From: Acerihabitans sp035013185
GTDB taxonomy: Bacteria; Pseudomonadota; Gammaproteobacteria; Enterobacterales; Enterobacteriaceae
Direction of reading: 5' to 3'
Length of the DNA: 64,000 nucleotides
NCBI RefSeq assembly: GCF_035013185.1
Contig: NZ_JAYGJO010000003.1
Span: forward strand, 215,564 to 279,563
Shown here: positions 35,303-44,134 of the stretch, in pieces
Numbering within the stretch: the stretch's first letter is position 1
How the letters are laid out: every line of letters begins with the position of its first letter
The notes under the pieces: model-generated
Databases searched by the model: none
Told to the model about the DNA's origin: nothing
The model's input: only the letters and a program-made list of their open reading frames with translations
Translations under genes and position numbers: made by a program

Positions 35303-36491
35303 ATGCTTTCTAAAAAGTCCGCTGGTATCAAATCTTCCGCAGTCAGGGAATCGCTGAAATTCAGCAAAATCCCCGGTGTTATATCGCTTGCTGGCGGCAT
35401 ACCCGCAACAGATCTTATCGATGTGGAAGGTATTGATACTATTCTCAGGGATATTTTATCCCGCGAGCACAGGAATTTATTCCAGTATAGCGTTACTGAG
35501 GGAGAGGAACATCTGCGCGAGCAGCTTTCTCGCTGGAACAGGGCGCATAATCTGGATATTGATGCAAAAAGCATTATTATTACTAACGGGTCGCAACAGG
35601 CTATCGATCTTTTGAGTCGCATTTTCCTTGAAAAGGGCGATAAAGTATTTGTCGAACGCCCAACCTATCTGGCTGCCTGCGCTGCAGCTTTTTGGCTATA
35701 CCGATGCCAGCGTAGTCGAGCTAGAATATAATTCAGAAGGCATTGATCTGGGCCTGCTAAAAAAAGAGATGGCCGCAGGTGGGGTAAAAATGGTTTACCT
35801 GACGCCAAACTTTGCCAATCCCACCGGTAATACAATCAGTTACGAACATCGCATTGAAATTGCTAAACTATCACAACAGTATCAGGTTGTTATTATAGAA
35901 GATGATCCTTATGGGCATCTGCGATTCAGCGGCAGCCCGGTCCCTTCAATATTTTCTATAGCACAAAGCCTCTTTGGCAAAGATCATAACGTCTGTTACA
36001 TGTCCAGCTTTTCAAAAATCTTCTCTCCGGGATTAAGACTGGGCTGGCTGGCCGTACCGGAACATTTCCATATGGCAGCGGTGATCGCCAAACAGGCGCT
36101 GGATCTGCATACTTCCACGCTGAATCAGAGTATTGCTGCCCATTATCTTGAGTCCGGAAGGATCAACGAAAGGGTGGAGATGTTGAAAGCGACCTATAAG
36201 GATCGACGCGACTATCTGATGCAGGCGCTGCATGAATATATGGGCAATGACATGACCTGGAATACGCCTTCTGGCGGAATGTTCCTGTGGTGCCACCTTG
36301 CTGAAAATATCGATGCGTCACAGCTTCTGCAGGAGTGTATTAAAGAAAACGTTGTTTTTGTACCAGGAGAAGTATTTTTCGCGCACAATCCGCAAAAGAA
36401 CTCATTGCGATTATCCTATTCCATGCTTACGGCAGATAATGCGCAGGAAGCGGCAATAAGAATTGCCCGAGCTTTGAAAAAATTAAAATAA
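35303..36491 (+). pseudogene. PLP-dependent aminotransferase (MocR/LysN-like), frameshifted
   Basis: Two overlapping frames together make one fold-type I aminotransferase of about 395 residues. The first runs SAGIKSSAVRESLKFSKIPG to VERPTYLAA (35303-35680), the second from ALQLFGYTDASVVELEYN to the end at 36491. The PLP-lysine motif SFSKIFSPGLRLGW and the IIEDDPYGHL motif are in the second part. The break coincides with a tandem 4-bp repeat, CTGC CTGC at 35673-35680; removing one copy restores the frame (YLAALQLFGY). Ribosome site GGGAG is present. It is either a recent pseudogene or a sequencing error. Related enzymes transaminate 2-aminoadipate, aromatic or branched amino acids. Confidence 0.88.
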
Positions 36492-36748
36492 TTTAATAAA
36501 TAGCCATTGGCCTTACAGTTAATGGTTTTTTATAAAAAAGTACAGTGTTGCTTTTTGCGACGTTAATTGTATCTGTGTTTTATTTATAATGCAGCATTAG
36601 AATACGTCATAATAATTTCAGGCACTGCGAATAAACGATCAATTTTAGATGGCAGGGTAATCCCTCCATTTTTAACAGATGTGGATTCAGATGGTCACTG
36701 CAACACTCTATTGATATTCGATTGATATTCGATTGGTGGAGGTGTGAA

Positions 36749-37096
36749 ATGGTCAGTATTCACTGTGCCATGACTACGGAAAGAAAGTCCCAGATCTGGC
36801 AACTATGGCGAAAGGGGACGTCGATGAGCGTCATTGCCCGAGATATTGCCAAACTACCCGCGACGGTTTACTCGTATCTTCTATACCATGGTGGCGTGGT
36901 ACCTCGGCGAAGGACTCGCCGTCCCGGGGCCCTGTCGATGCTTGAGCGCGAGTCGATTTCACGTGGGCTTGCATGCGGGATGCGCTATCGGGCCCTGGGC
37001 CGCCAATTGGGTCGTTCGGCGTTGACGGTTTTGAGAGAAGTCAGTGCTAATGGTTGGCTAAGCCCGGGACACGATGAACGAAAGAACCTCGATTAG
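36749..37096 (+). pseudogene. IS30-family transposase N-terminal fragment
   Basis: About 115 residues that match the N-terminal DNA-binding part of IS30 transposases: MTTERKSQIWQLWRKGTSMS, a proline/arginine linker, then LERESISRGLACGMRYRALG and LTVLREVSANG, the second helix-turn-helix. The DDE catalytic domain is missing, as full proteins exceed 300 residues. Just upstream (36711-36735) the sequence TTGATATTCGA is tandemly repeated. The fragment is inactive. Confidence 0.8.
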
Positions 37097-37302
37097 GGCG
37101 GTGTCCGTTATTGCTGGGTAGGATCACTTAGAAAGAAGATACCTTTACAGTACACTAGTCGACATCATACTGAGAATAGCTGAAGCTGTCCAAATTTTGA
37201 CGTTTCACGCATATTCCCCACAACTGAACAAGATCTATGCTAGAGTTGTTAAAACTCATGCCAAATCCAAGAACCTGAGAGTACACATTGAGGGGGCATG
37301 TT

Positions 37303-37449
37303 ATGTTATACGAACGGAATACTGAGAACATGAAAACTCAAATCGATTATGCAGCCATTCGTAAAACGAAGCAGGCTATGATTCAGCGTTTTATGCAAGC
37401 CAAAAAGCAGGCTGAGCAGAACGGACAGATAGTGACTAAACTTATCTAA
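37303..37449 (+). CDS. Small basic protein of 48 residues, with own terminator
   Basis: ATG at 37303 with a strong GAGGGGG ribosome site 7 bp upstream opens a 48-codon frame ending TAA at 37447-37449. The product is polar, rich in Lys, Gln, Met and Ala (KTKQAMIQRFMQAKKQAEQ) and would form a single amphipathic helix. A textbook Rho-independent terminator follows 17 bp later. The combination of ribosome site, open frame and terminator argues for a real small gene. I recognise no family; a regulatory or nucleic-acid-binding role would be a guess. Confidence 0.6.
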   Translation: MLYERNTENMKTQIDYAAIRKTKQAMIQRFMQAKKQAEQNGQIVTKLI

Positions 37450-37466
37450 TTGATTTAGAAAAGGAA

Positions 37467-37492
37467 AAGGCTCCCTTGGGAGCCTTTTTTTA
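37467..37492 (+). terminator. Rho-independent terminator
   Basis: AAGGCTCCC (37467-37475) and GGGAGCCTT (37478-37486) form a tight stem followed by a run of T. It ends the 48-residue gene. Confidence 0.85.
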
Positions 37493-38226
37493 TAGCTGAT
37501 TAGCCATATTTACTGTAAGAGTAAAGCCAGCACGGTCTTTTATATGAGCCCCAGGATGGGTAGGTTAGAGCTCCGTCTCATTTAGAAGGAGCTCTGTTTA
37601 TGGTAACCCACCGACTGGCGTAACAACTGTAAGCGTCCACCTCGGACCGTCTGCCCAAAATTGATATGAGCAGATAACGTAGATGCCCATCTATCAACAG
37701 ACGGACATCTATTGTGGACAATCCTCAGAATAAATCTGATTGGCGCTCAACACCCCCTAGTGTCAGCATACATGTCACCCCCATCAAAAATTCTAATGAG
37801 GTCATGGGGACACGATATGAAACGCCTTTCACCGGAGTGTAAAGCCGTTGCACCGGCAAAATGAGTTCCTCCGTGCAACATGACTGACGCCCGTGACTGA
37901 ACGCCAAATGCTTATCGGCTACATTTGCGTGGGATGAAGAACTGAACATTACGCCACGCATAACGCCAGAAAACCGACACATAGCATCCTTCGCTGCCGA
38001 ACGGATACGTCATGATCACATGCGTGCCCGCATGTTTTTGCAAGACGCATTCCAGATTAGCGTTACGCCATGTTTACTGTGGTAAAAACCCTTGCAACGC
38101 GTTGTCGTTAACGGTATTTTTTAGCTGCGCTTGCAAAATCAAGCGCCGGGATTAGCCTCCTGCATAACTTCACTGACGACATATGGCGCGTCTGCGTCTT
38201 TTTTGTTTACTCACTGGAGGCTGCCT
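37493..38226. other. Non-coding or decayed region upstream of the 160-residue gene
   Basis: 734 bp without a supportable gene; an 85-codon minus-strand frame at 37725-37982 has no family or ribosome site. The frame of the following gene is open back to 38131 and an overlapping frame opens at 38183, giving a long leader with several possible starts, a pattern seen upstream of small genes in P4-like satellite elements. No promoter was assigned. Confidence 0.35.
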
Positions 38227-38709
38227 ATGGCTACTATCCCCACTTATACTCACGCATTACTGTCCATCCCATTCGATTCAACCACCGATTTCACCGTTCT
38301 GGCCGGCCATTGTGAAAATCTGGCCGACGCGTTGCTACAAAGCGACGATCCGGCGCAGCGCCAAGCACTCTGCCTTCGGCTTACCGATTGCTTGGCACAG
38401 TTGCTCCCCACCTTGGACGACCCCATCCCGCCTCATCTGATTGACAGCCTGACCGTGGATGAGCGGCCCATGACTTCACCTTGCTTTGAGCCCGATGCCG
38501 ATCTGCTCTGCGGGTACAGCCAGACTCTGGCGCAGTTGTTGTCGGAAGGGACATTATCGCCAGAGATGGAGCCCATTCTTGCCGGGTTACTGTTCGATTT
38601 GGTGGTGTATTTCACTGAGGAACTCCGGGCACCGCGCTGGGTACGTACCGCGCAGGGGGTGAAATTTATAGAGGAATTAAATAGGGTTCAGGAATACGCC
38701 ATGCCCTAA
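38227..38709 (+). CDS. Hypothetical protein, possibly from a P4-like element
   Basis: A 160-residue acidic protein starting MATIPTYTHALLSIPF at ATG 38227, with GGAGG 7 bp upstream; the open frame extends to 38131 but I prefer this start. It is predicted helical and leucine-rich, without membrane segments, signal peptide or a family I can name. It ends at a good terminator. Its leader and its place about 1.5 kb from a P4-type integrase relic suggest it belonged to an integrated satellite-like element; that is inference. Confidence 0.6.
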   Translation: MATIPTYTHALLSIPFDSTTDFTVLAGHCENLADALLQSDDPAQRQALCLRLTDCLAQLLPTLDDPIPPHLIDSLTVDERPMTSPCFEPDADLLCGYSQTLAQLLSEGTLSPEMEPILAGLLFDLVVYFTEELRAPRWVRTAQGVKFIEELNRVQEYAMP

Positions 38710-38716
38710 AAGCCAA

Positions 38717-38745
38717 AAACCAGCCGTGAGGCTGGTTTCTTTAAA
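38717..38745 (+). terminator. Rho-independent terminator
   Basis: AAACCAGCC (38717-38725), loop GTGA, GGCTGGTTT (38730-38738), then CTTTAAA. It closely resembles the hairpin downstream of the tRNA-Phe gene at 41051-41079. Confidence 0.75.
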
Positions 38746-38816
38746 TCGTACTGACGTTGTGCTGGCGGCCGCGTACGCCGCCGCACGAGTAGCGCATCAT
38801 TATGTCGACGATTGCA

Positions 38817-39170
38817 TCAAGGCTGCCAGAAGCCGGCCAGATGGACGATACGTTCCCCTTCACCCCATCGGGCGTAGCTGTTGCCGTTGAGGATCACCGC
38901 GCCGGTCCGGTCGAGCATCGACCAGGTTGCAAGCAACTGGTTGTTCTGAACGATCAGAACGGTCGTATCGAAGTACGCTCCTGGATAGGTGCGCTGGAAT
39001 TCCTCCAGCATGCTTATCAGGTCTGCGACGCCACGACCGCTCGTGCCCGGTGCTGTGAATGTGACGTCATCGGCAACACTTGACTTAAGAAGGCGGCCAC
39101 GCTCTTGCGAAGAGACCTCGCGCCAGGCGTTGGAATACGTTGCCCAAAGCTCTTGAATATTCACTGTCAT
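38817..39170 (-). CDS. Nuclear transport factor 2/SnoaL-like protein
   Basis: A 117-residue single-domain protein with the NTF2/SnoaL-like cone fold: helix ELWATYSNAWREVSSQERG, then VADDVTFTAPG, GRGVADLISMLEEF and strand-forming ATWSMLDRTG. Family members include small cyclases, isomerases and ligand-binding proteins; function is not predictable. It is divergent from an AraC regulator 64 bp away and is probably its target. Composition is GC-rich, similar to that regulator. Confidence 0.8.
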   Translation of the reverse strand: MTVNIQELWATYSNAWREVSSQERGRLLKSSVADDVTFTAPGTSGRGVADLISMLEEFQRTYPGAYFDTTVLIVQNNQLLATWSMLDRTGAVILNGNSYARWGEGERIVHLAGFWQP

Positions 39171-39234
39171 GATAAACTCCGTTGCGCTATTTTGGTTTAA
39201 CTACACTAGGCGTTTGTCGGAGCACAGTCGATAA

Positions 39235-40203
39235 TTGAAAGACCAAAATCGTTTATCAATCGTCCAATATCAAGGCGATCCTCTTTCAGGGTTGATCCGT
39301 CTGCTTCGACCGAAAACGACGCTGTGGGCTCGCATTGATGCACATGGGCGATGGGGCGTGAGTTTTCGCCAGCGCGACGACCTGTTGTTCTGCTGGGTCG
39401 AGCGCGGCGAATGCACTCTTCTGCGGCCCGATGCCGATCCGCTCCTACTGCGGGAACATGACTTCGCCTTCGTGCGGACATCCACACCCTTTACCCTGGC
39501 CTCAGATCACAGTGCGTCACCGGTCGACAGCGATGACATTATCGCAGCAACCGGACTCTTACACATGAGCCTCGGCGATGGTGACGTGACAGGAAAGCCC
39601 ACAGTTGTGCGCGGTGGACGGTTCGTCTTCGACATTGCCAACGAGGCGCTCCTGATGGGCATGCTTCCTCACGTCATCATGTTGAATGCGGGTGAGCCAC
39701 GATCCTCAGGACATCTGAAGGCGCTACTCACGATGAATGAGGAGGAAAGCCGGTCTCAACACTTGGGGAGCCAATTTTTCGTCGGGCGCCTCATGGAACT
39801 GATATTGCTCGAAGCGCTGCGAAGGGTTGCGTTCGATATGGATCCACAGCAGACCGGGCTGCTTGCAGGACTGGCCGACCCCAAGGTGGCGCTCGCTATC
39901 ACCTCAATACACGAGAAACCGTCGCATCCATGGTCCGTGAATACGCTGGCACGCCTCTGCGCCCTTTCGCGATCCGGCTTCGCCCATCGGTTCAGCGCCA
40001 TCATGGGGATCGGCGTCATCGAGTACCTGCAGCAGTGGAGGATGGCACTTGCGAAGGATGCGCTGCGGTCGAGTGCATCCACGATAGGTGAGATTGCCCT
40101 ACAGGTCGGATTTCAGTCCTCAAGCGCCTTCAGCTCGGCGTTCAGCCGCATCGTCGGCTGTTCCCCCAAGCAGTTCCGTGACGGCGAAGCGCCACTCGCT
40201 TGA
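39235..40203 (+). CDS. AraC family regulator with cupin N-terminal domain
   Basis: A 322-residue AraC protein. It starts at TTG 39235, directly after an in-frame stop, with GGAG about 12 bp upstream; no later start keeps the conserved DPLSGLIRLLRP beginning, so a non-standard start is likely. Residues 10-180 are an AraC-type cupin domain; residues 215-315 hold the helix-turn-helix pair (ARLCALSRSGFAHRFSAIMG and ALQVGFQSSSAFSSAFSRIVG). Divergent from the SnoaL-like gene. Such regulators often sense small aromatic or aldehyde compounds. Confidence 0.85.
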   Translation: MKDQNRLSIVQYQGDPLSGLIRLLRPKTTLWARIDAHGRWGVSFRQRDDLLFCWVERGECTLLRPDADPLLLREHDFAFVRTSTPFTLASDHSASPVDSDDIIAATGLLHMSLGDGDVTGKPTVVRGGRFVFDIANEALLMGMLPHVIMLNAGEPRSSGHLKALLTMNEEESRSQHLGSQFFVGRLMELILLEALRRVAFDMDPQQTGLLAGLADPKVALAITSIHEKPSHPWSVNTLARLCALSRSGFAHRFSAIMGIGVIEYLQQWRMALAKDALRSSASTIGEIALQVGFQSSSAFSSAFSRIVGCSPKQFRDGEAPLA

Positions 40204-40239
40204 GCACAGAAAAACATGCAGATTGAGCCCCAGCGCCAA

Positions 40240-40467
40240 ACGGATAAACACCGGGCTTTTGTCTTTATTCATGTCCTCAATACATTTGATTGGCTGCGTC
40301 AGATGCTGTGTTTCGATCTCCCCGATGTCCATTGAGCCAATGTCAAAGAAGGCATAGCGCTTCAGGCAAGTCAGCATTTTATCCGCATGGTTCTCCGACC
40401 AGAGCCTGAGACTGCTGGTGTGCCATGAAGTGGCGATGTGTTTAACGGTGCGGGTTTCTTCTACATT
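40240..40467 (-). pseudogene. P4-type tyrosine integrase fragment
   Basis: A minus-strand frame open from about 40467 reads HIATSWHTSSLRLWSENHAD, LKRYAFFDIGSMDIGEIET and LTQPIKCIEDMN, matching the core-binding (SAM-like) domain of P4-type integrases that insert at tRNA genes. Both the arm-binding N-terminus and the catalytic Arg...His-X-X-Arg...Tyr domain are missing. It lies about 630 bp from the tRNA-Phe gene. I read it as the remains of the integrase that brought in neighbouring DNA; the rest of 40204-40565 is otherwise empty. Confidence 0.75.
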
Positions 40468-40565
40468 TTAAATCAAAATAATGGGTTTGATTGTTTAAAA
40501 ACATTCTCGGTTCGATACGCTGGTTCGATTCCTTTGAGTATCGTCGCCTTTCCCTGTCATGATTT

Positions 40566-40952
40566 TCAAAACTCTGGCGCAGAATTACTCTGAAAATCCC
40601 GTTGTACCTGCTGCAATAATCCAGTGATTTCCGCCGTTAAAAACACGAAGAACTTCTCTTTATGCAGCGTGCGTTCCTGCACGTCCTGAGGGATAAAGCG
40701 CGCCATTTCGTTACGGAAAGCATCGCCTTTAATGATATCTGATAGGCGCCCCAGCATAGTAGTCAGTTTTTCTGGGTAATCGTCAATGGAATAATCGGCC
40801 ACTTTATTGCGTACCCAGTCAGTACGTACCATCGCTCCCTGCTGCTTCAGCCAGCGTAGATCCCAGATATCACAGTGGCGTACATAACGCTGCGTATTAA
40901 CCAGTGAAACTAACTTATCAACTGCTAGACAGGTTATACAACTTATTGACAT
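40566..40952 (-). pseudogene. AbiEii/AbiGii-type toxin, C-terminal fragment
   Basis: A 128-codon frame whose part from about residue 10 on (VDKLVSLVNTQRYVRHCDIW, DLRWLKQQG, then DYPEKLTTMLGRL and FRNEMARFIPQDVQ) matches the C-terminal half of nucleotidyltransferase AbiEii toxins of type IV toxin-antitoxin/abortive-infection systems. The catalytic N-terminal half (GSxxD nucleotidyltransferase motif) and the AbiEi antitoxin gene are absent. The Met at the apparent start is accidental. It is a defence-system relic. Confidence 0.75.
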
Positions 40953-41050
40953 TTATCACATTTCGCAATAGCGATATGCAGCCTAGAGCCATGTGAGGGG
41001 CACTTCATTCATCGAACCCGGTTCGATGGAGAGTCCGTACGCCAGAAAGC

Positions 41051-41079
41051 AAAAAACCAGCCATTAGGCTGGTTTTTTT
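41051..41079. terminator. Terminator hairpin downstream of tRNA-Phe
   Basis: AACCAGCC (41055-41062), loop ATTA, GGCTGGTT (41067-41074), flanked by A-run and T-run, so it can work in both directions. On the minus strand it ends the tRNA-Phe transcript. Confidence 0.8.
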
Positions 41080-41098
41080 AAATCTGTTTTTTCAAAAA

Positions 41099-41174
41099 TG
41101 GTGCCCGGACTCGGAATCGAACCAAGGACACGGGGATTTTCAATCCCCTGCTCTACCGACTGAGCTATCCGGGC
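41099..41174 (-). tRNA. pheU: tRNA-Phe (GAA)
   Basis: 76 nt including an encoded CCA (minus strand, 3' end at 41099). The acceptor stem GCCCGGA/TCCGGGC, D-arm AGCTCAGTCGGTAGAGC, anticodon GAA at 41139-41141 and T-arm with GGTTCGATTCC are all complete. Phenylalanine tRNA genes are frequent targets of genomic-island integrases, and here a P4-type integrase relic lies nearby on the downstream side. In E. coli the pheU gene has the same neighbour, yjdC. Confidence 0.97.
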
Positions 41175-41281
41175 AACGCGCCGCATTAAACCGTATTGGC
41201 CGCATTTCGTCAATGGATTTATCCGCGAAATATGCGAAACCCCACTCAATTGCTGTCTTTTCAGGCAAAACGCGCTTTTCC

Positions 41282-41857
41282 TTAGGTTAATGCGCCGTTT
41301 TTGCGACACAGGGACAACCGCAGAATGTCCTCTGCCAGGCGGCGTGCCACCGCGACATCCTGCAGTTGGTGTTTCACCAGCAGCCTGCTGAGACAGCCTT
41401 CCAGTATCAACTCCATCTGCTGGGCCACCATGGTAGGATCGTCGGCGTCCAACTGGGCCAGCAGTGCACGCGTGTAGTTGTAGGACGCCTGTTTTTGCTG
41501 CTCGGCCAACTGGTGAATCGGATGTTCTGCGGCGGGAAAGAAACTGCAGGCTGCGACAAACAGACAGCCCGGGTAACGTTGCTGCCGCACATGCTCATCG
41601 AGCACCTGGTAGCGGGCCAGTAATTTCTGCTGCGGGTCAAGCGTATCGTCCAGCAACAACTGTCTGCGCCAACTGTCCACCTGTTCGCCATGGTAGTGCA
41701 GGCAATCATAAAGCAATGCCTCGCGATCTGGCCACAATAGCTGCAACTCGGCCTGATCAAGCTTCAGCTCGCTGGCAAGCATCTCCAATGAGACCAGGGT
41801 AAAACCTTTTTGCTCCAAAAGGTTCAACGCATAATCAAGTACTTGTTCGCGCTGCAC
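41282..41857 (-). CDS. yjdC: TetR-family regulator YjdC (DicD)
   Basis: A 191-residue TetR protein, the same length as E. coli YjdC and similar throughout (MQREQVLDYALNLLEQKGFT, WRRQLLLDDTLDPQQKLLAR, YPGCLFVAACSFFP, QMELILEGCLSRLLV). RefSeq calls this family division control transcriptional repressor DicD. It lies 42 bp downstream of dsbD on the same strand, as in E. coli. The DNA-binding helix is in the first 50 residues. Targets are poorly known. Confidence 0.9.
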   Translation of the reverse strand: MQREQVLDYALNLLEQKGFTLVSLEMLASELKLDQAELQLLWPDREALLYDCLHYHGEQVDSWRRQLLLDDTLDPQQKLLARYQVLDEHVRQQRYPGCLFVAACSFFPAAEHPIHQLAEQQKQASYNYTRALLAQLDADDPTMVAQQMELILEGCLSRLLVKHQLQDVAVARRLAEDILRLSLCRKNGALT

Positions 41858-41899
41858 GTATGCCTCCTCAATGCGGGTTATGGCTGCTCCCTGGGGTCG

Positions 41900-43633
41900 T
41901 TAATGGATAATTTTTTGCAAATGACCACTAAACGCATCGGCGTTCATAAAGCCGGTTACCCGTGAATCAGGAATTTCCCGTCCCTGACGGTCAAAAAACA
42001 AGATGGTGGGTAATCCCAGAACCTGCAGTTGGCTCAATAATGCCTTCTGCGTCGGCGAATTCTGCGTGACGTCCGCCTGCAACAACGTCAGTTTACCCAT
42101 GCTGTGTTGCACACTATCGGCGGTAAAAGTATATTTTTCAAATTCCTTACAGGCCACGCACCAGTCGGCGTAGAGATCCAGCATCACCGGTTTATCGGGC
42201 GTGCGCTGCAAGGCGTCGCCGATGTCCGCCACGCGGGTGATCGGGACAAACGCCGGGCCTTGGGCTATAGCCGCCGAAACGGTGCCGTCCGGCGATGCAA
42301 AGGCCCAATCCTGTAGTGGTCGGGTGGCGACCAACATGGTGGCCAGCAGGATAATCTGCACTATCCGACTGCCTCGATACGCGCCGTGCAGACTGAGCAG
42401 GAAAGCCCAGCCTAAAAACGCCACCGCCAGCATGCTCCACAGCCGCAGACCCCAGGTATCGCCCAGAATGCGTTCCAGCAGGAACACCGGTAGCGCCAGG
42501 ATCACAAAACCAAAGCCTTCTTTGACCAGCTGCATCCACGGACCGCTGCGCGGCAATAGCCGATGGCCGAACAGTGCCACCGCCACCAATGGAATGCCCA
42601 TGCCCAGCGCATAGAGATACAGCGTGATACCGCCAATGGCCAGATTACCGCTTTGGGCGATATAGAGCAAAATGGCGCTCAGCGGTGCGGTGGTACATGG
42701 CGAGCAAAACAGGCCGGCCAGTGCGCCCATGATAAAGACACCAGGGAACGACCCGCCGCGTTGTTGGTTACTCCATAGCGTTAGCCGGGTTTGCAGGGCC
42801 GAGGGCAGTTGAAGGGTGAATAAACCAAACATGGACAGCGCGAGCATGATAAACAGTATCGACAGCCCAATGAGCACCGCGGGTTGTTGTAACGCCGCCT
42901 GGAATTGCAGGCCGGCGGCGGCCACCGCCATGCCAAGCAGGGTGTAGGTTATCGCCATACCTTGCACGTAGACCAGCGCCAGGGCCAGCACGCGACCAGA
43001 GCCCACCACGCGGGTGCCGCCACCGAGGATAATGCTGGCAATCAGCGGATACATTGGCAGCACGCAGGGGGTAAACGCAATGCCGATGCCAATCAGCAAC
43101 GCCCACAGCGGGGTAAAGGGCATACCGGTGTTGCCCGGGTGAACGGTGCCGTTGTCAGTTGCATCGGCCTGAGGCAGCGCTGTTGCAAGGGCCACTGCTG
43201 ATAACGGGATTTCCTTGGTTTCCGGTGGGTAGCAAAAACCGGCTTCGGCGCAGCCTTGATACGTGACCCGTAGCATGGCGCCTTGCCCCGCCTGACGCAA
43301 AGGAACATTGAGGTGCAACGGGGTTGCGTATACCTGGGTATCGCCAAAAAATTCGTCGTGATGAGCGGTTCCGGGTGGCAACGACAGGTCATCAAGGGTC
43401 GCGTTAACCGCTTCCAGTTTGAGCTGCTGACGATACAGGTAATAGCCGGGGTGTATTTGCCAACTGAGCTGCAGCTCGGGTCCTTGCTGCAAAAAATCGA
43501 AACTGAACGCCCGATCTACCGGCAAAAAGGTGGAGCTAGCCGAATTGTCGAACAATGCAGCGGCTGCCGGGACAGGGGCCAGGCCGAGTCCCAGCCATGC
43601 CAGAAGGATCAGTGTAAGGATGCGCTTAGCCAT
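41900..43633 (-). CDS. dsbD: Thiol:disulfide interchange protein DsbD
   Basis: A 577-residue inner-membrane reductant conduit. Signal peptide (1-26), periplasmic N-domain with Cys128 and Cys134 (GCAEAGFC), eight-helix membrane core with Cys190 (FTPCVLPMYP) and Cys313 (LFCSPCTTAP), and a C-terminal thioredoxin-like domain with CVAC at 492-495. It passes electrons from cytoplasmic thioredoxin to DsbC, DsbG and CcmG in the periplasm. All six redox cysteines are kept. Its start overlaps the end of cutA by 25 bp, so the two are co-translated. Confidence 0.96.
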   Translation of the reverse strand: MAKRILTLILLAWLGLGLAPVPAAAALFDNSASSTFLPVDRAFSFDFLQQGPELQLSWQIHPGYYLYRQQLKLEAVNATLDDLSLPPGTAHHDEFFGDTQVYATPLHLNVPLRQAGQGAMLRVTYQGCAEAGFCYPPETKEIPLSAVALATALPQADATDNGTVHPGNTGMPFTPLWALLIGIGIAFTPCVLPMYPLIASIILGGGTRVVGSGRVLALALVYVQGMAITYTLLGMAVAAAGLQFQAALQQPAVLIGLSILFIMLALSMFGLFTLQLPSALQTRLTLWSNQQRGGSFPGVFIMGALAGLFCSPCTTAPLSAILLYIAQSGNLAIGGITLYLYALGMGIPLVAVALFGHRLLPRSGPWMQLVKEGFGFVILALPVFLLERILGDTWGLRLWSMLAVAFLGWAFLLSLHGAYRGSRIVQIILLATMLVATRPLQDWAFASPDGTVSAAIAQGPAFVPITRVADIGDALQRTPDKPVMLDLYADWCVACKEFEKYTFTADSVQHSMGKLTLLQADVTQNSPTQKALLSQLQVLGLPTILFFDRQGREIPDSRVTGFMNADAFSGHLQKIIH

Positions 43634-43992
43634 GATAGATAGTCTGGATCGCCACCCTGAACGGGTAATACCAGTAGCTCCGGTGTTTGATAGGGGTGGT
43701 GTCGTTTAATGCAAGCAATCAGATCCTGCTGATGCCTGACGTGGCTTTTTATCAGCATTTGCACTTCATCTTCCTGCTCGAGTTTGCCTTCCCAGAGATA
43801 AAAGGAGGTCGCTGCAGGCAGTAAAGTGACACAGGCGGCAAGTTTCTCGTTTAACAATGTGCCGGCTAACGTTTGCGCGGTGGCAACATCAGGTGCAGTG
43901 CATAACACCACGATAATGCCATTTTCGGCAGACGCACCGGCACTGGAAGAGGGTAAGGATACTGGTTTTGCTGCGGGAAATTTAGCTGCCAT
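43609..43992 (-). CDS. cutA: Divalent-cation tolerance protein CutA
   Basis: A 127-residue CutA1 trimer-forming protein: IIVVLCTAPDVATAQTLA, LAACVTLLPAATSFYLWEG and HPYQTPELLVLPV are the conserved blocks. I place the start at ATG 43992, preceded by GAGG at 5 bp, rather than at the open 44058; the resulting N-terminal tail is longer than in E. coli (112 residues). The gene overlaps dsbD by 25 bp as in E. coli. CutA is linked to copper tolerance and signal transduction, but its exact role is unclear. dcuA, which precedes cutA in E. coli, is absent. Confidence 0.93.
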   Translation of the reverse strand: MAAKFPAAKPVSLPSSSAGASAENGIIVVLCTAPDVATAQTLAGTLLNEKLAACVTLLPAATSFYLWEGKLEQEDEVQMLIKSHVRHQQDLIACIKRHHPYQTPELLVLPVQGGDPDYLSWLSASLH

Positions 43993-44134
43993 AACAACCT
44001 CGCGGTATAACGCCGAACGGCAGTATAACCCGTGTGGCACGCTGGCAACAGCAATCAAAGCATCCTACCTCGGCCATCACGGCAGAAGAGGGCCGGCCCC
44101 GTCACAGACGCTGAACATTCGGAGCCGGCAGGGA

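Noticed and set aside
36711..36735. Tandem repeat of TTGATATTCGA as a possible CRISPR or iteron array
   Set aside because: Only two short copies without spacers; no array is present anywhere in the window.
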